Position numbers and translations under genes: made by a program. DNA of 64,000 nt from Collimonas humicola (GTDB lineage Bacteria; Pseudomonadota; Gammaproteobacteria; Burkholderiales; Burkholderiaceae_D). Below the pieces are notes generated by a model, which did no database searches, was not told where the DNA came from, and saw only the letters and a program-made list of their open reading frames with translations. Positions 1 to 9,210 of the stretch are shown here, piece after piece. The stretch lies in the NCBI RefSeq assembly GCF_018304945.1, contig NZ_JAGQEE010000005.1:310001-374000 (forward strand), given 5' to 3'. Position 1 is the stretch's first letter. Every line of letters begins with the position of its first letter.

Positions 1-348
1 GAAGCCAGCCTGAGCGGAACCGAAATCCGGATGGCAGACGCGGTTGCGCCGGCGGCCAGCCAGGCCAGCACGCCGGTGCATCATGGCGCAGGCAAGGTTG
101 AACGCATCACCAAGGATGAAATCACCATCTCGCATGGACCGATTCCCAGCTTGCAATGGGGCGCCATGACGATGGGATTCAAAGCGCCGGCGGCTGGCCT
201 GCCGGGCAATATCGCGGTTGGCGACAATGTCGTTTTTGAGATCCGCGCCGATAAAGACGGCGCATTCCAGATAGCGGCGATTGCCCCGGCGGCGGCCATG
301 AAAACGCCGGCCGGGCCGGCAGCCAATTTGGCGGGAGCGGCGCCATGA
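1..348 (+). CDS. Copper/silver efflux periplasmic adaptor (CusB-type), C-terminal end with fused CusF domain, partial
   Basis: The reading frame is open from the first base, so this is the 3' end of a longer gene cut by the window edge. The visible part is a Pro/Ala linker followed by a CusF-like copper-binding domain: the run [16 protein letters not shown] carries the His, Trp and two Met that bind Cu(I)/Ag(I) in CusF. In the family, CusB adaptors link the inner-membrane pump CusA to the outer-membrane channel CusC, and many betaproteobacterial CusB proteins carry such a C-terminal metallochaperone domain. The stop overlaps the next start as ATGA, so it is translationally coupled to cusA. 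The fold upstream of the linker cannot be seen, so the CusB assignment rests on this domain and on the neighbour. Confidence 0.85.
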   Translation, partial: EASLSGTEIRMADAVAPAASQASTPVHHGAGKVERITKDEITISHGPIPSLQWGAMTMGFKAPAAGLPGNIAVGDNVVFEIRADKDGAFQIAAIAPAAAMKTPAGPAANLAGAAP

Positions 349-3300
349 TCGCCAGGCTGATCCGCTGGTCCATCGCCAACCGCTTTCTGGTGCTGCTGGC
401 GACGCTGATGGTGACCGCCTGGGGCATGTGGTCGCTGTCGCGCGCGCCGCTCGATGCCATCCCCGATTTGTCGGATGTGCAGGTGATTATCCGTACCAGT
501 TATCCGGGCCAGGCGCCGCAGATCGTCGAAAACCAGGTCACCTATCCGCTCACTACCACCATGTTGTCGGTGCCGGGAGCAAAGACTGTGCGCGGGTATT
601 CCTTTTTCGGCGATTCTTTCGTCTACGTTCTGTTTGAAGACGGCACCGATCCCTACTGGGCGCGTTCACGGGTGCTGGAATACCTCAACCAGGTGCAGTC
701 GCGCCTGCCGCCGCAAGCCAAAACCGCGCTTGGGCCGGATGCCACCGGCGTCGGCTGGGTCTACGAATACGCGCTGGTCGATCGCAGCGGCAAGATGGAC
801 CTGTCGCAGTTGCGCGCCTTGCAGGACTGGTTTCTCAAGTACGAGTTGAAGGCGCTGCCGAATGTCTCGGAAGTGGCCAGCATAGGCGGCATGGTGCGGC
901 AGTACCAGATCGTGCTCGATCCGGACCAGATGCGCGCCTATAACATCCCGCAAGCGAAGATCATCGCCGCCGTGCAGAATGCCAACCAGGAAACCGGAGG
1001 TTCCGTGCTGGAACTGGGAGAGGCCGAATACATGGTGCGGGCTTCAGGCTATCTGAAGTCGCTGGACGACTTCCGCAAGATTCCCTTGATGACGACAGAC
1101 GCCGGCGTTTCGGTGCGCCTGGGCGACGTCGCCCGCATCCAGGTCGGCCCCGAAATGCGGCGCGGGATTGCCGAGCTGAATGGCGAGGGCGAGGTTGCCG
1201 GCGGGGTGATCATCATGCGCTCCGGCAAGAATGCGCTGGAAACCATCGCTGCGGTGAAGGCCAAGCTGGAAATATTGAAAGCCAGCCTGCCGCCCGGCGT
1301 CGAGATCGTCGCGACTTATGACCGCTCAAGCCTGATCAAGCGCGCAGTCAGCAATCTGCAAGAGAAGCTGGTCGAGGAATTCATCGTTGTCGCCGCGGTG
1401 TGCGCCATCTTCCTGTTTCATATGCGCTCGGCGCTGGTGGCCATCGTCACGCTGCCGATCGGCATCCTGATCGCCTTTATCGTCATGCACTACCAGGGAG
1501 TCAACGCCAATATCATGTCGCTTGGCGGGATCGCGATCGCTGTCGGCGCCATGGTCGATGCCGCCGTGGTGATGATCGAGAACGCTCACAAGCATATTGA
1601 AGCCTGGAACCGCGCTCATCCTGGAGAAAAACTGAAAGGCGATGAACATTGGCGCGTCGTCGGCGACGCCGCGGCTGAGGTGGGGCCGGCGTTGTTTTTC
1701 TCGCTGCTGATCATCGTGCTCTCGTTCATCCCGGTGTTTACGCTGGAGGCGCAGGAAGGGCGGCTGTTTTCTCCGCTGGCCTTCACCAAGACCTATGCCA
1801 TGGCTGCCGCGGCCGGACTGGCGGTGACGCTGATTCCGGTCTTGATGGGTTACCTGATTCGGGGCCGGATTCCGGAGGAGCAAAAGAATCCGCTCAATCG
1901 CTTCCTGGTTGCACTCTACCGTCCGTTGCTCGATATGGTGTTGCGCTTCCCCAAGCTGACCTTGCTGGCAGCGGCCCTGGCAGCGGCCGTGACGATATGG
2001 CCGATGACGCGGCTGGGCGGCGAGTTCATGCCGCCGCTGGATGAGGGCGATGTGCTGTACATGCCGTCGGCGCTGCCAGGTCTTTCGGCCGGCAAGGTGC
2101 AGCAATTGCTGCAGCAGACCGACCGCCTGATCAAGACCGTGCCGGAAGTACAGAGCGTGTTCGGCAAGGCCGGCCGCGCCGAGAGCGCTACCGACCCGGC
2201 GCCGCTGGAAATGTTTGAAACCATGATCCAGTTCAAGCCGCATGAACAGTGGCGCCCCGGCATGACGCCGGAAAAGCTGATCCAGGAACTGGACCGCATC
2301 GTCAAGGTGCCTGGGCTGTCGAACATCTGGGTGCCGCCGATACGCAACCGTATCGACATGCTGGCCACCGGCATCAAGAGTCCGGTCGGGATCAAGGTCG
2401 CCGGCGTCAGCCTGCAGGAAATCGACCGCATCACCGGCGAGATCGAACGTGCCGTCAAACATGTGCCGGGAGTATCGTCTGCGCTGGCCGAGCGCCTCAA
2501 TGGCGGACGCTATGTCGACGTCGATATCGACCGCGACGGCGCCGCCCGCTATGGCTTGAATATCGCCGATGTGCAGAGCGTCGTGGCGGCAGCCATAGGC
2601 GGCGATAACATCGGCGAAACCATCGAAGGACTGCAGCGCTTCCCGATCAATGTGCGCTACCCGCGCGAGCTGCGCGATTCGGTCGAAAAACTGCGGCAGC
2701 TACCGATATTGACGGAACGCGGCGCGCAAATCCGGCTGGGCGATGTGGCGGCGATCCGCATCGACGACGGCCCGCCGATGCTGAAAAGCGAGAATGCGCG
2801 CTTGTCGGGCTGGGTCTACGTCGATATCCGCGATCGCGACCTCAGTTCCACCGTGCACGACATGCAGCAGGCCGTGGCGAAGGAAGTCAAATTGCCCGCG
2901 GGGTATTCCATCGCCTGGTCGGGGCAGTTCGAATATCTGGAACGCGCTAGCGCCAAACTCAGCATCGTGGCGCCGGCCACCTTGTTCATCATTTTCGTCC
3001 TGCTGTACCTGACCTTCAAGCGCTTTGACGAAGCGTTCCTGATCATGGGAACGCTGCCGTTTGCGCTGGCCGGCGGCATCTGGCTGCTGTGGCTGCTCGA
3101 TTACCATCTGTCGGTCGCAGGCGGCGTCGGCTTCATTGCCTTGGCCGGCGTATCGGCTGAATTCGGCGTGATCATGCTGCTGTATTTAAAACACGCGTGG
3201 GAGGAACGGCTTGTTGCAGGCAAGGACAGCGAAGCCGATCTGCTCGATGCGATACGCGAGGGAGCCGTGCTGCGGGTACGGCCCAAGGCGATGACGGTGG

Positions 3301-3548
3301 CCGTCATTATCGCCGGACTGGTGCCGATCATGCTGGGGACCGGCACCGGATCGGAAGTCATGCAACGCATCGCTGCGCCCATGGTGGGCGGCATGATCAC
3401 GGCGCCGCTGCTGTCGATGTTTGTGGTTCCAGCGGTTTATCTGCTGCTGCGCCGGCGCCGGATGCGCGCTGCCGGCATAGCCGCGATGAAAGCCGGAACA
3501 GATCGGATGGATGCTTCGCATAAATTCATAACGGCCGTTGAAAAGTAA
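345..3548 (+). CDS. cusA: Cu(I)/Ag(I) efflux RND inner-membrane pump CusA
   Basis: 1067 residues, the normal size for heavy-metal RND pumps (E. coli CusA 1047). It exports monovalent copper and silver from periplasm and cytoplasm through a CusCBA complex, driven by protons. The transmembrane-4 signature of the Cu/Ag subclass, [20 protein letters not shown], is present with Asp405. The three periplasmic metal-binding methionines fall exactly at 573, 623 and 672, as in E. coli CusA. The start overlaps the adaptor stop (ATGA) and a separate cusF follows 116 bases after the stop. The C-terminal tail after the last membrane helix is hydrophilic. Substrate class is strongly supported by these residues; regulation is not visible because the promoter lies outside the window. 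Confidence 0.96.
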   Translation: MIARLIRWSIANRFLVLLATLMVTAWGMWSLSRAPLDAIPDLSDVQVIIRTSYPGQAPQIVENQVTYPLTTTMLSVPGAKTVRGYSFFGDSFVYVLFEDGTDPYWARSRVLEYLNQVQSRLPPQAKTALGPDATGVGWVYEYALVDRSGKMDLSQLRALQDWFLKYELKALPNVSEVASIGGMVRQYQIVLDPDQMRAYNIPQAKIIAAVQNANQETGGSVLELGEAEYMVRASGYLKSLDDFRKIPLMTTDAGVSVRLGDVARIQVGPEMRRGIAELNGEGEVAGGVIIMRSGKNALETIAAVKAKLEILKASLPPGVEIVATYDRSSLIKRAVSNLQEKLVEEFIVVAAVCAIFLFHMRSALVAIVTLPIGILIAFIVMHYQGVNANIMSLGGIAIAVGAMVDAAVVMIENAHKHIEAWNRAHPGEKLKGDEHWRVVGDAAAEVGPALFFSLLIIVLSFIPVFTLEAQEGRLFSPLAFTKTYAMAAAAGLAVTLIPVLMGYLIRGRIPEEQKNPLNRFLVALYRPLLDMVLRFPKLTLLAAALAAAVTIWPMTRLGGEFMPPLDEGDVLYMPSALPGLSAGKVQQLLQQTDRLIKTVPEVQSVFGKAGRAESATDPAPLEMFETMIQFKPHEQWRPGMTPEKLIQELDRIVKVPGLSNIWVPPIRNRIDMLATGIKSPVGIKVAGVSLQEIDRITGEIERAVKHVPGVSSALAERLNGGRYVDVDIDRDGAARYGLNIADVQSVVAAAIGGDNIGETIEGLQRFPINVRYPRELRDSVEKLRQLPILTERGAQIRLGDVAAIRIDDGPPMLKSENARLSGWVYVDIRDRDLSSTVHDMQQAVAKEVKLPAGYSIAWSGQFEYLERASAKLSIVAPATLFIIFVLLYLTFKRFDEAFLIMGTLPFALAGGIWLLWLLDYHLSVAGGVGFIALAGVSAEFGVIMLLYLKHAWEERLVAGKDSEADLLDAIREGAVLRVRPKAMTVAVIIAGLVPIMLGTGTGSEVMQRIAAPMVGGMITAPLLSMFVVPAVYLLLRRRRMRAAGIAAMKAGTDRMDASHKFITAVEK

Positions 3549-3664
3549 GGAAGTCGCAGGAAACGCGCGAGAAACCGGACGCGGCGCCCATCCGCTGCAT
3601 GCCTCTGAAACGGATGGGGGCAATCTGTTTCACACATCTCTCTCAATTTTAAAAGGAAACAAGC

Positions 3665-4039
3665 ATGAAACCTACCGCAGCCCTGTCCCTGTCCCTGATC
3701 CTGGCACTGTCCTCATCCGCAGCGGCTTTCGCGCAGTCAGGCGCCGCCAAGAGCATGGAGATGAAAGGCATGGACGCCATGCCGATGGCGAACATGAATT
3801 CCGGCTCCGCAGCGAAAACGGCAACCCACCAGGCTACCGGCGTGGTGAAGGCAGTCGACGCGGCGAAGGGCACAGTGACGCTGGCGCATGGACCTGTCAA
3901 AAGCCTGAACTGGCCGGCCATGACGATGACTTTCACTGTGAAGGACAAGATGTTTTTCGACAAGCTTGCCGCCGATAAGAAAGTGACCATCGATTTCATC
4001 AAGCAGGATGCGGACTATGTCGTTACCAGCGTGAAGTAA
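3665..4039 (+). CDS. cusF: Periplasmic copper/silver chaperone CusF-like protein
   Basis: 124 residues with a signal peptide (positively charged start, hydrophobic core, likely cleavage after AFA near residue 23). The mature part has a Met-rich stretch (about residues 29-45) and then the CusF OB-fold with the ligands His75, Trp83, Met86 and Met88 in HGPVKSLNWPAMTMTF. CusF hands Cu(I) or Ag(I) to the CusB/CusA pump in the periplasm. A good ribosome site, AAAAGGAAAC, precedes the ATG. It is the last gene of the cus group here and duplicates the domain fused to the adaptor at 1-348. Convergent with the next gene on the minus strand. Confidence 0.92.
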   Translation: MKPTAALSLSLILALSSSAAAFAQSGAAKSMEMKGMDAMPMANMNSGSAAKTATHQATGVVKAVDAAKGTVTLAHGPVKSLNWPAMTMTFTVKDKMFFDKLAADKKVTIDFIKQDADYVVTSVK

Positions 4040-4108
4040 GTACTGCCATGGGCGGGCGCATGGTTCCGATCCATGCATGCTGCCGCGCCCTTTGACAATA
4101 CAGCGAGA

Positions 4109-4888
4109 CTAGCGGCCGATCGGGCGGGTCACTGCGATGATGACGCCGAAGGCGGGAGCGAACAATGGGCCGGCGACCGGGAACAGCCGCGATACCTTGC
4201 TATCCAGGTGCAAGGCGTCGGTACACGCCAGTTTATCTCGCAGGAAGCGCGCAAATTCGTAGAAACTGACCGGTGTGCCGCTCAGCGCCAGTACTACCTC
4301 ATGCGAAGAGCGGATGCACACGGCATTCCGAATGAGCAGATTGACGGACTGAAGAGAAAATTGCGGATTGATATTGCCGTGTTGTATCAGCATCGGGCCC
4401 GATTGAGTGGCGAAGCGCACGCTGGATAAAAGTTCCAGCGGACTCGCTTGAAAAGTCTCTATATCAAGGATCTGCGCCTGTTGGTCTTGAACCAGGAAAA
4501 CGCCTTTAGGCTCAAGATAGAAATTGCCATAGGCATTCTTGCGTGAATTCAGGCGCCGCAAGACATGGCCTTCCTCCACGTACAACCCGAGCGGCCGCAG
4601 ATTTTCTTCGTAGATGCCGCCGTTGGTGGCGCAAACCAGCGTCTGTTTGCGGGATTGCAGCCAGGAATTGAGTTGATCAAAGTCGCCGAATACCTTGCCT
4701 TGATCATCTTTCCAGAACATGCGCAGGGGATCCTGGCGCAAATCGATGCTGCAAACATGGATTACGCCATCATGGAAGGGATATTCCATCAGCTTGGCTG
4801 CGTGACTGCCGGCCGCGAGCAGCGCAAGCCACAGCGCAGGCGCGAAGCGGAGGTATTTAAGCGGCAAGAAGGAAAAAAGGGTTTGCAC
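4109..4888 (-). CDS. Exported phosphodiester glycosidase family protein (DUF2233)
   Basis: 259 residues with an N-terminal hydrophobic signal segment (about residues 10-30, ending near SHAA). The body matches the DUF2233/NAGPA-like phosphodiester glycosidase pattern: CATNGGIYEENLRPLGLYVEEG near residue 90-110, ATQSGPMLIQHGNIN near 165, and LSGTPVSFYEFARFLRDKL in the C-terminal third. Family members are exported proteins related to the human uncovering enzyme; bacterial substrates are mostly unknown, so no reaction is assigned. It stands alone, convergent with cusF and divergent from the HAD phosphatase at 5083. Nothing suggests truncation. Confidence 0.78.
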   Translation of the reverse strand: MQTLFSFLPLKYLRFAPALWLALLAAGSHAAKLMEYPFHDGVIHVCSIDLRQDPLRMFWKDDQGKVFGDFDQLNSWLQSRKQTLVCATNGGIYEENLRPLGLYVEEGHVLRRLNSRKNAYGNFYLEPKGVFLVQDQQAQILDIETFQASPLELLSSVRFATQSGPMLIQHGNINPQFSLQSVNLLIRNAVCIRSSHEVVLALSGTPVSFYEFARFLRDKLACTDALHLDSKVSRLFPVAGPLFAPAFGVIIAVTRPIGR

Positions 4889-5082
4889 GGCGATGATAAC
4901 TTGATGGTTGCGTTAATCGGCTGATGTAGATGGTAGCATTGGGTAATGATCATCACTGGAACGATAGAACCCTACGATGCAGATATCGACGGAAGAACAT
5001 AGCGCATTTTTTTGCAAGGGTTGCATCCGGCTGCAAGCCGCGCCTCCGGTTGTATTTGACTTGCAGTTTCTTCGGGCAAGCA

Positions 5083-5730
5083 ATGGAACTTGATCATACT
5101 GTTGCCGCCTTCGATTTCGACGGCACTATCACTACCAGGGACAGTCTGCGGGACTTCGTGCTTTATGCGGTCGGCCGTGGCCGCTTTGCAGCCGGTGTCG
5201 TAGGGGCTTCGCCGTGGCTTCTTGGCTTGTTGATCGGCGTATGCGATCGCGGTTCCGCCAAGGCGCGCTTCCTTGCTGCCGCCATGGGCAGCATGGGACA
5301 AGTCAGGCTGGAGCAGCTGGCGCGCGATTTTGCCTCTCACCGGCTGCCAGCCATGGTCCGCCCCGAAATGGTGGCCAGAGTCCAGGAGCATAAGCGTCTT
5401 GGCCACCGGCTTGTGCTGGTCAGCGCGTCGCCGTCCTTATATCTCAGGCATTGGGCGGCAAGCGCCGGTTTCGACGCTGTGCTGGCGACTGAGCTTGCGT
5501 TTCGCGATGGGCGTTTCTCCGGAGCCCTGGCTTCGCCGAATTGCTGGGGACCGCAGAAGGTGCGGCGCTTGCAGCGATGGTTCGATAACTGTCCGCCGCG
5601 GACCTTATATGCGTATGGCGACAGCCGGGGCGATCGAGAGATGCTCGCGCTCGCTGATTTTGCATGGCTGCGAGGGGCCGGGGAGATGCCGCGGCTGGAC
5701 AGCTGGCCAGGTAAAACGACCGCAAGCTGA
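5083..5730 (+). CDS. HAD-IB family phosphatase
   Basis: 215 residues from the ATG at 5083. An upstream ATG at 4930 is in frame but adds a Arg/Cys-rich stretch that does not look like family sequence, so the internal start is preferred. Motif I, FDFDGTITT, gives the nucleophile Asp11 and general acid Asp13; motif II is the Ser in LVSASPSLYLRHW; motif IV is GDSRGDREML. This is the layout of the HAD-IB subfamily that includes SerB and phosphatidylglycerophosphatase-like enzymes. A hydrophobic, non-canonical segment around residues 28-50 could associate with the membrane. The substrate cannot be told from sequence alone. Single gene, divergent from the DUF2233 gene. Confidence 0.82.
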   Translation: MELDHTVAAFDFDGTITTRDSLRDFVLYAVGRGRFAAGVVGASPWLLGLLIGVCDRGSAKARFLAAAMGSMGQVRLEQLARDFASHRLPAMVRPEMVARVQEHKRLGHRLVLVSASPSLYLRHWAASAGFDAVLATELAFRDGRFSGALASPNCWGPQKVRRLQRWFDNCPPRTLYAYGDSRGDREMLALADFAWLRGAGEMPRLDSWPGKTTAS

Positions 5731-5784
5731 TCCGCCGCTTCATGCTGATCGGCAGACCGCTTCACCGGACGTTTTTCCTTCGTT

Positions 5785-6405
5785 CTAGGCGCTCGCCGCC
5801 TGGCCGCTCCAGCCCGGCAGATGCGCAGCTGCCGGGCTGTGCGATAGCTGCAAGGCTTCCGCCACGGCCTGGCTCGGCTGGTTCTTGATCATCTTGACCG
5901 GCACCCGGCGCCGGAAAAAATCCGCCCACAGGAATTCGGCAAACGGCTGCTGGTCTTTCGGAAACCCACCCGCCTGCCGGACCTCGCCGGCCAGGCTGCG
6001 ATAGGGATCGTCAACCAGCTCGGTGATTTTCTTGGGAATGGCGTCGAAGCTGCAGCGTTTGCCCTTGGCGTCATAGGGGTGGACCCATTGGTTGTGGTCC
6101 ATGACGACCCAGAATTCATCAATGTTCAGCGCGCTCAGATCCTTGAGCATGATCAGTTTGACTGTCTTTATGTTTTCTTCAATCAGGGACAGGCCCAGAT
6201 GGTGATGGTCGACGATGTAATAATGATCCTTGGGGCCCAGCACTCCGGGAAAGCAATGGTTTTCCAGGTAGCTCTGGCGATTTTCAGCGTTGAGGTTTTT
6301 CCAGGACAGGCGCTTTTGCTCTACCTCGGCAAGGCCCACCGTGAGTTGGGTAGGGCGCAGCGATTTCAACGACACTTCAAGCAGATGCGGATGACGTGTA
6401 TGCAT
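5785..6405 (-). CDS. ParB-like nuclease domain protein (ParBc_2 type)
   Basis: 206 residues. The N-terminal part, HLLEVSLKSLRPTQLTVGLAEV followed by YYIVDHHHLGLSL near residues 62-76, matches the putative ParB-like nuclease family (PF08857 type), not the chromosome-segregation ParB: there is no helix-turn-helix domain and no parA nearby. The DHHHL stretch aligns with the ParB/Srx catalytic loop. Family members are mostly uncharacterised; a phosphotransferase or nuclease activity is only inferred. The ATG has a clear ribosome site, AAGGGG. It lies alone, with a degraded kup remnant upstream on the same strand. Confidence 0.75.
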   Translation of the reverse strand: MHTRHPHLLEVSLKSLRPTQLTVGLAEVEQKRLSWKNLNAENRQSYLENHCFPGVLGPKDHYYIVDHHHLGLSLIEENIKTVKLIMLKDLSALNIDEFWVVMDHNQWVHPYDAKGKRCSFDAIPKKITELVDDPYRSLAGEVRQAGGFPKDQQPFAEFLWADFFRRRVPVKMIKNQPSQAVAEALQLSHSPAAAHLPGWSGQAASA

Positions 6406-6445
6406 GATTTTCCCCTTCGAGTAGTTTTAATATGAGACAGCAAGA

Positions 6446-6879
6446 TCAGATTGCCGCCTGTCTGCCGATCAGGATAACGCGGTCTTTCGGCAAAAGGAAG
6501 AAATCGCTGACATGCATGGATTTCCTCTCCATCAGTCCGAACATGCTGGCTAGGAAAAAGGCGGAATCGATACAGATGAATGCACCGGCAATAACGCCGC
6601 TCTTGAGCAGGCGCCAGCCCCAGATATCACGCATGGCGATGAACAGCAAGCCGGAAGTGAGCAGCATGGTCGCGGCGACGGCAATGCCTTAGGCGAAAGC
6701 CAGGTTGTCGGATTTCCGGAAAGCCAGGACCAGGCCGACCGTCACAATCGTCAGCAGCCAGTTTGCGCCGCCGGTTATTCCGAGCACGGTCTTCAGTGTA
6801 TACAAGGGGCTGGTGCCGATGTCGCCGAAAACAATGCCAAATGCCGAGAGGCCTAATGCAGATACGCAGGCGCGACGAG
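6446..6879 (-). pseudogene. kup: Remnant of Kup-type potassium transporter
   Basis: Reading the minus strand in one frame gives pieces of a Kup protein: the N-terminal signature [20 protein letters not shown] (near 6864-6805), then a jump to the mid-protein helix [15 protein letters not shown], a TAA stop at 6689-6691, and [18 protein letters not shown]. The end at 6446 resembles the Kup C-terminus (LPKDRVILIG). Kup normally has about 620 residues, so roughly three quarters is missing through at least two internal deletions that kept frame. The stop sits where the family has Tyr in AYGIAV, so it looks like a Tyr codon changed to TAA. No intact kup is in the window. Confidence 0.8.
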
Positions 6880-7145
6880 TCGAGGATATGGAAAGATGCG
6901 CTGAAGACGGCCAGAGGCATGGCCGACGGGGCGAAGACAACCGCGTTCGTCTATCTGGGCGCGAAGATCGCCCACGACATCTGCTGGAACGGTTCCATCG
7001 GCGGCGCCAGGCAGGATCTGGACCGGAAAGCGCTCGCTATCCGCCAGAATTTCGTTAAAAATGTTCCTATCGACCGGGTGGGGCGTTGTTCTCGTCACCT
7101 TGCTGCACCGGCCAGCATCTGCCCGGATTCTTCCCGCGCCGGATT
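6880..7145. other. Degenerate intergenic stretch, no recognisable gene
   Basis: Between the kup remnant and the methyltransferase. Short open frames exist on both strands but none shows family motifs, a ribosome site or sensible composition. It probably belongs to the same decayed patch as the kup remnant. Confidence 0.4.
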
Positions 7146-8021
7146 TTATTTTTTCGCGCATATCAAGCGGAAGCCAAGGCGGGTTCGCAAGCCGTCTTGG
7201 CGTTCTCCCAGATATCGCTTATTCAACTCTGCAGGACCAAGATCCTTGGTGACGTGCAGCCCCATGCTCTGCAGTTTCTTTTGCAGGGACATCGGATTGA
7301 ACGATGTTCTCCACGGCTCTCCTTGCTCCTCGACGAGGTTGCTTATGTATTCGCCTAAAGCATAGTCGATGGGGCTGAGCATGGAGGGCAGCACCCTGTA
7401 ATCGAACGTGATGCCGCTTTCCCTGGGCAACGATGCGACGAATTTCAGCGTGTCGAATATTGCTTCCTCGGACAGGTAGACGGTGACGCCGAGCCAGGAA
7501 AAATAGGCCGGCCGGTCCGTGCGGAAGCCGGATTCCTGCAATCTGTCGGCCAGGGTGCTTTTTTCAAAATCGATGGCGACAAAGGTCATCGAATCGGGTA
7601 TGCCGATGCGGGCCTCTTTCAATATGTCGATCTTCCAGGCCTGGGTCGAGGGGTGATCTACTTCGTAAACATGCAGTCCCTGGTCGCGGTAGCCGTTCCG
7701 GAACGCAAAGGTATCCAGGCCCGCGCCCAGGACGACGTATTGTTTTACGCTGGCGTCTACCGCCCGGCGCAATTCATCCTCCGCCAGCAGGCTCCGCGTC
7801 GCCAGAGCGGCGCGCAAGTCGCGGGATATGGGGTCGTTGAACTGGGCCGGGTCGCGACGGATATTGGCCTCTCCCGCGGGACCAAGTATGGACAAGGCCA
7901 TCGGGTCGCTGAATATGACGGGCTCGTCCAGCAATTGGTGGGCGGCCCGCATTGCCGCGACCCAGCGCGCGGTCCAGCTCGGTTTTCCTGCCTGAACGAT
8001 ATTCTCTTGCAGCGGATTCAT
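7146..8021 (-). CDS. Class I SAM-dependent methyltransferase, leucine carboxyl methyltransferase family (TIGR00027 type)
   Basis: 291 residues from the ATG at 8021, chosen because AGGAG lies just upstream and the longer in-frame extension is Arg/Trp-rich without family similarity. The order of motifs is that of the LCMT-like putative methyltransferases: [19 protein letters not shown] and FSDPMAL at the N-terminus, [15 protein letters not shown] as the SAM-binding motif I, and [12 protein letters not shown] as the acidic motif with the conserved Asp-His-Pro. The family methylates carboxyl groups of small molecules or polyketide-like products; the substrate here is unknown. Adjacent genes give no pathway hint. 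Confidence 0.85.
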   Translation of the reverse strand: MNPLQENIVQAGKPSWTARWVAAMRAAHQLLDEPVIFSDPMALSILGPAGEANIRRDPAQFNDPISRDLRAALATRSLLAEDELRRAVDASVKQYVVLGAGLDTFAFRNGYRDQGLHVYEVDHPSTQAWKIDILKEARIGIPDSMTFVAIDFEKSTLADRLQESGFRTDRPAYFSWLGVTVYLSEEAIFDTLKFVASLPRESGITFDYRVLPSMLSPIDYALGEYISNLVEEQGEPWRTSFNPMSLQKKLQSMGLHVTKDLGPAELNKRYLGERQDGLRTRLGFRLICAKK

Positions 8022-8187
8022 CCTGCTTCTCCTGTATCTGAACACGACAAGGCGTCGCTTGAGACCGGCACGGGTTTGATTCTGCGCAAGCCGCCAAGGC
8101 CAGCCCCGACGCCATGGCAAGACGGCGCTCCGGGAAAGCCTGAAGCTCTTGCGCGATTGCAGGCACTTGCGATCGATGAAAGTAGAC

Positions 8188-8478
8188 TCAATTGATCACT
8201 GAAAACGGAAGATAAATGTAGCGGGGAAGAATCGGGTACCCAAAGGTGCTTCTTTCCACGCAGGCTTCAGCGTTGACGGCAAGAAGGGCCTGCCAGTCCT
8301 GCTCGGAATATTCCACGCCTGCTCGCGTCTGGTCTGTGATGAGGCGATCTATCGCTCGTGTATTACATTCGAAAAACACTTCTTTTTTTTCCTGGGTAAG
8401 CGGAATGGCTAGGTGTGCCGTCATGACACAGGCAAATATTGCACTGACAAATAAAATGCTTACGCGTATTTTTTTCAT
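8188..8478 (-). CDS. Small exported or membrane-anchored hypothetical protein
   Basis: 96 residues with a Lys-rich start and a hydrophobic segment (about residues 5-26) that can act as signal peptide or anchor, followed by a charged domain with two Cys (CNTRAIDRL and AEACVERS). I do not recognise a family. It is co-directional with the methyltransferase downstream, 166 bases apart. The signal segment, start codon and amino-acid mix suggest a real gene, but there is no motif to prove it. Confidence 0.5.
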   Translation of the reverse strand: MKKIRVSILFVSAIFACVMTAHLAIPLTQEKKEVFFECNTRAIDRLITDQTRAGVEYSEQDWQALLAVNAEACVERSTFGYPILPRYIYLPFSVIN

Positions 8479-8727
8479 GTGCCGCTTTCATTGTTCAAGC
8501 AGTTTTGATATCGAATTGCAAAGTGCCAGAGAGACGGATCGGCCATTACAGCCGCCGCTCCAATCCCGGCAATGCAAATGCTGCCGATGGCCGGGACTCC
8601 GTCTGGGGTTGCTTATTGCTTGAGCCAATATAAATTGAATGAGAGCGGCGCGGAACTGCCGGAACTTACAGGTCGGGGCGGAGCAGCGCTGCCGGCGGCA
8701 GCTGCCCGGTAGAACAACCAGTACTGC

Positions 8728-9006
8728 GTGTGCGGCCGGGCATGCTATTATTTTTTTGAACCCGAAAGGAGCGTCATCATTCACGAGCTTGAATTTCGAT
8801 ATAAGGATTATTTGGTCTCTCCTCGCGCGCGGAAAATATCCCTGCATGGCCTGGAGAGGCTTTGTGCTGAGTTCGTCATAGTTCATCTCGGCGAAGCTTC
8901 CCGGGCCGAGATATTCAGCACCGAACAATACTTCGATAGCGAAACCGAGGCATTGGATTGCGCTCGGCAGCGGGCAATTGGCTACATCGATGAGCTGCTT
9001 CCCTGA
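8728..9006 (+). CDS. Small hypothetical protein, start uncertain (probably a non-ATG codon at 8776-8779)
   Basis: The conserved-looking part begins at IIHELEFRYKDYLVSPRARK and runs to IGYIDELLP (about 76 residues), with an alternating hydrophobic pattern and no membrane segment. I do not recognise a family. The GTG at 8728 would give a start inside what looks like the promoter: an extended -10 (TGCTATTAT, 8743-8751) is followed by AAAGGAG at 8763-8769, which is 6 bases from an ATC (8776) and 9 from an ATT (8779). There is no ATG in frame. The true start may therefore be ATC or ATT, or the gene may be damaged at its start codon. Confidence 0.5.
   Translation: MCGRACYYFFEPERSVIIHELEFRYKDYLVSPRARKISLHGLERLCAEFVIVHLGEASRAEIFSTEQYFDSETEALDCARQRAIGYIDELLP
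8743..8751 (+). promoter_or_regulatory. Extended -10 promoter element
   Basis: TGCTATTAT is an extended -10 element about 25 bases before the proposed start of the small hypothetical gene. No good -35 is seen, which is usual for extended -10 promoters. Confidence 0.4.
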
Positions 9007-9210
9007 TTGGGCTTTCTCATGAGTGGCGTTCATGCCGCAATTTGAAATAAAGCAGCAAGAGGGGCGGCCGCCAGAGGCGGAAAGCATGGCCGGTCGTTTC
9101 AGGCGGGCAGCATGCTGCGGCGGCCGCTGTTGGCCGCGCCGTCCGCTATACGGAACGGCGCCTTTGACCGGGCCGGGCCATGTGTTTGGCTGCGGCCCGC
9201 CTTGCTTTGT

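Noticed and set aside
1326-2462. Long minus-strand open frame (378 codons) inside cusA
   Set aside because: It is the antisense of a highly conserved pump gene, with His/Arg/Gln-rich content typical of shadow frames in GC-rich DNA, and no ribosome site.
6763-7365. Plus-strand frame of 200 codons between kup remnant and methyltransferase
   Set aside because: It overlaps both the Kup-like frame and the methyltransferase 3' end on the other strand and has no family motif.
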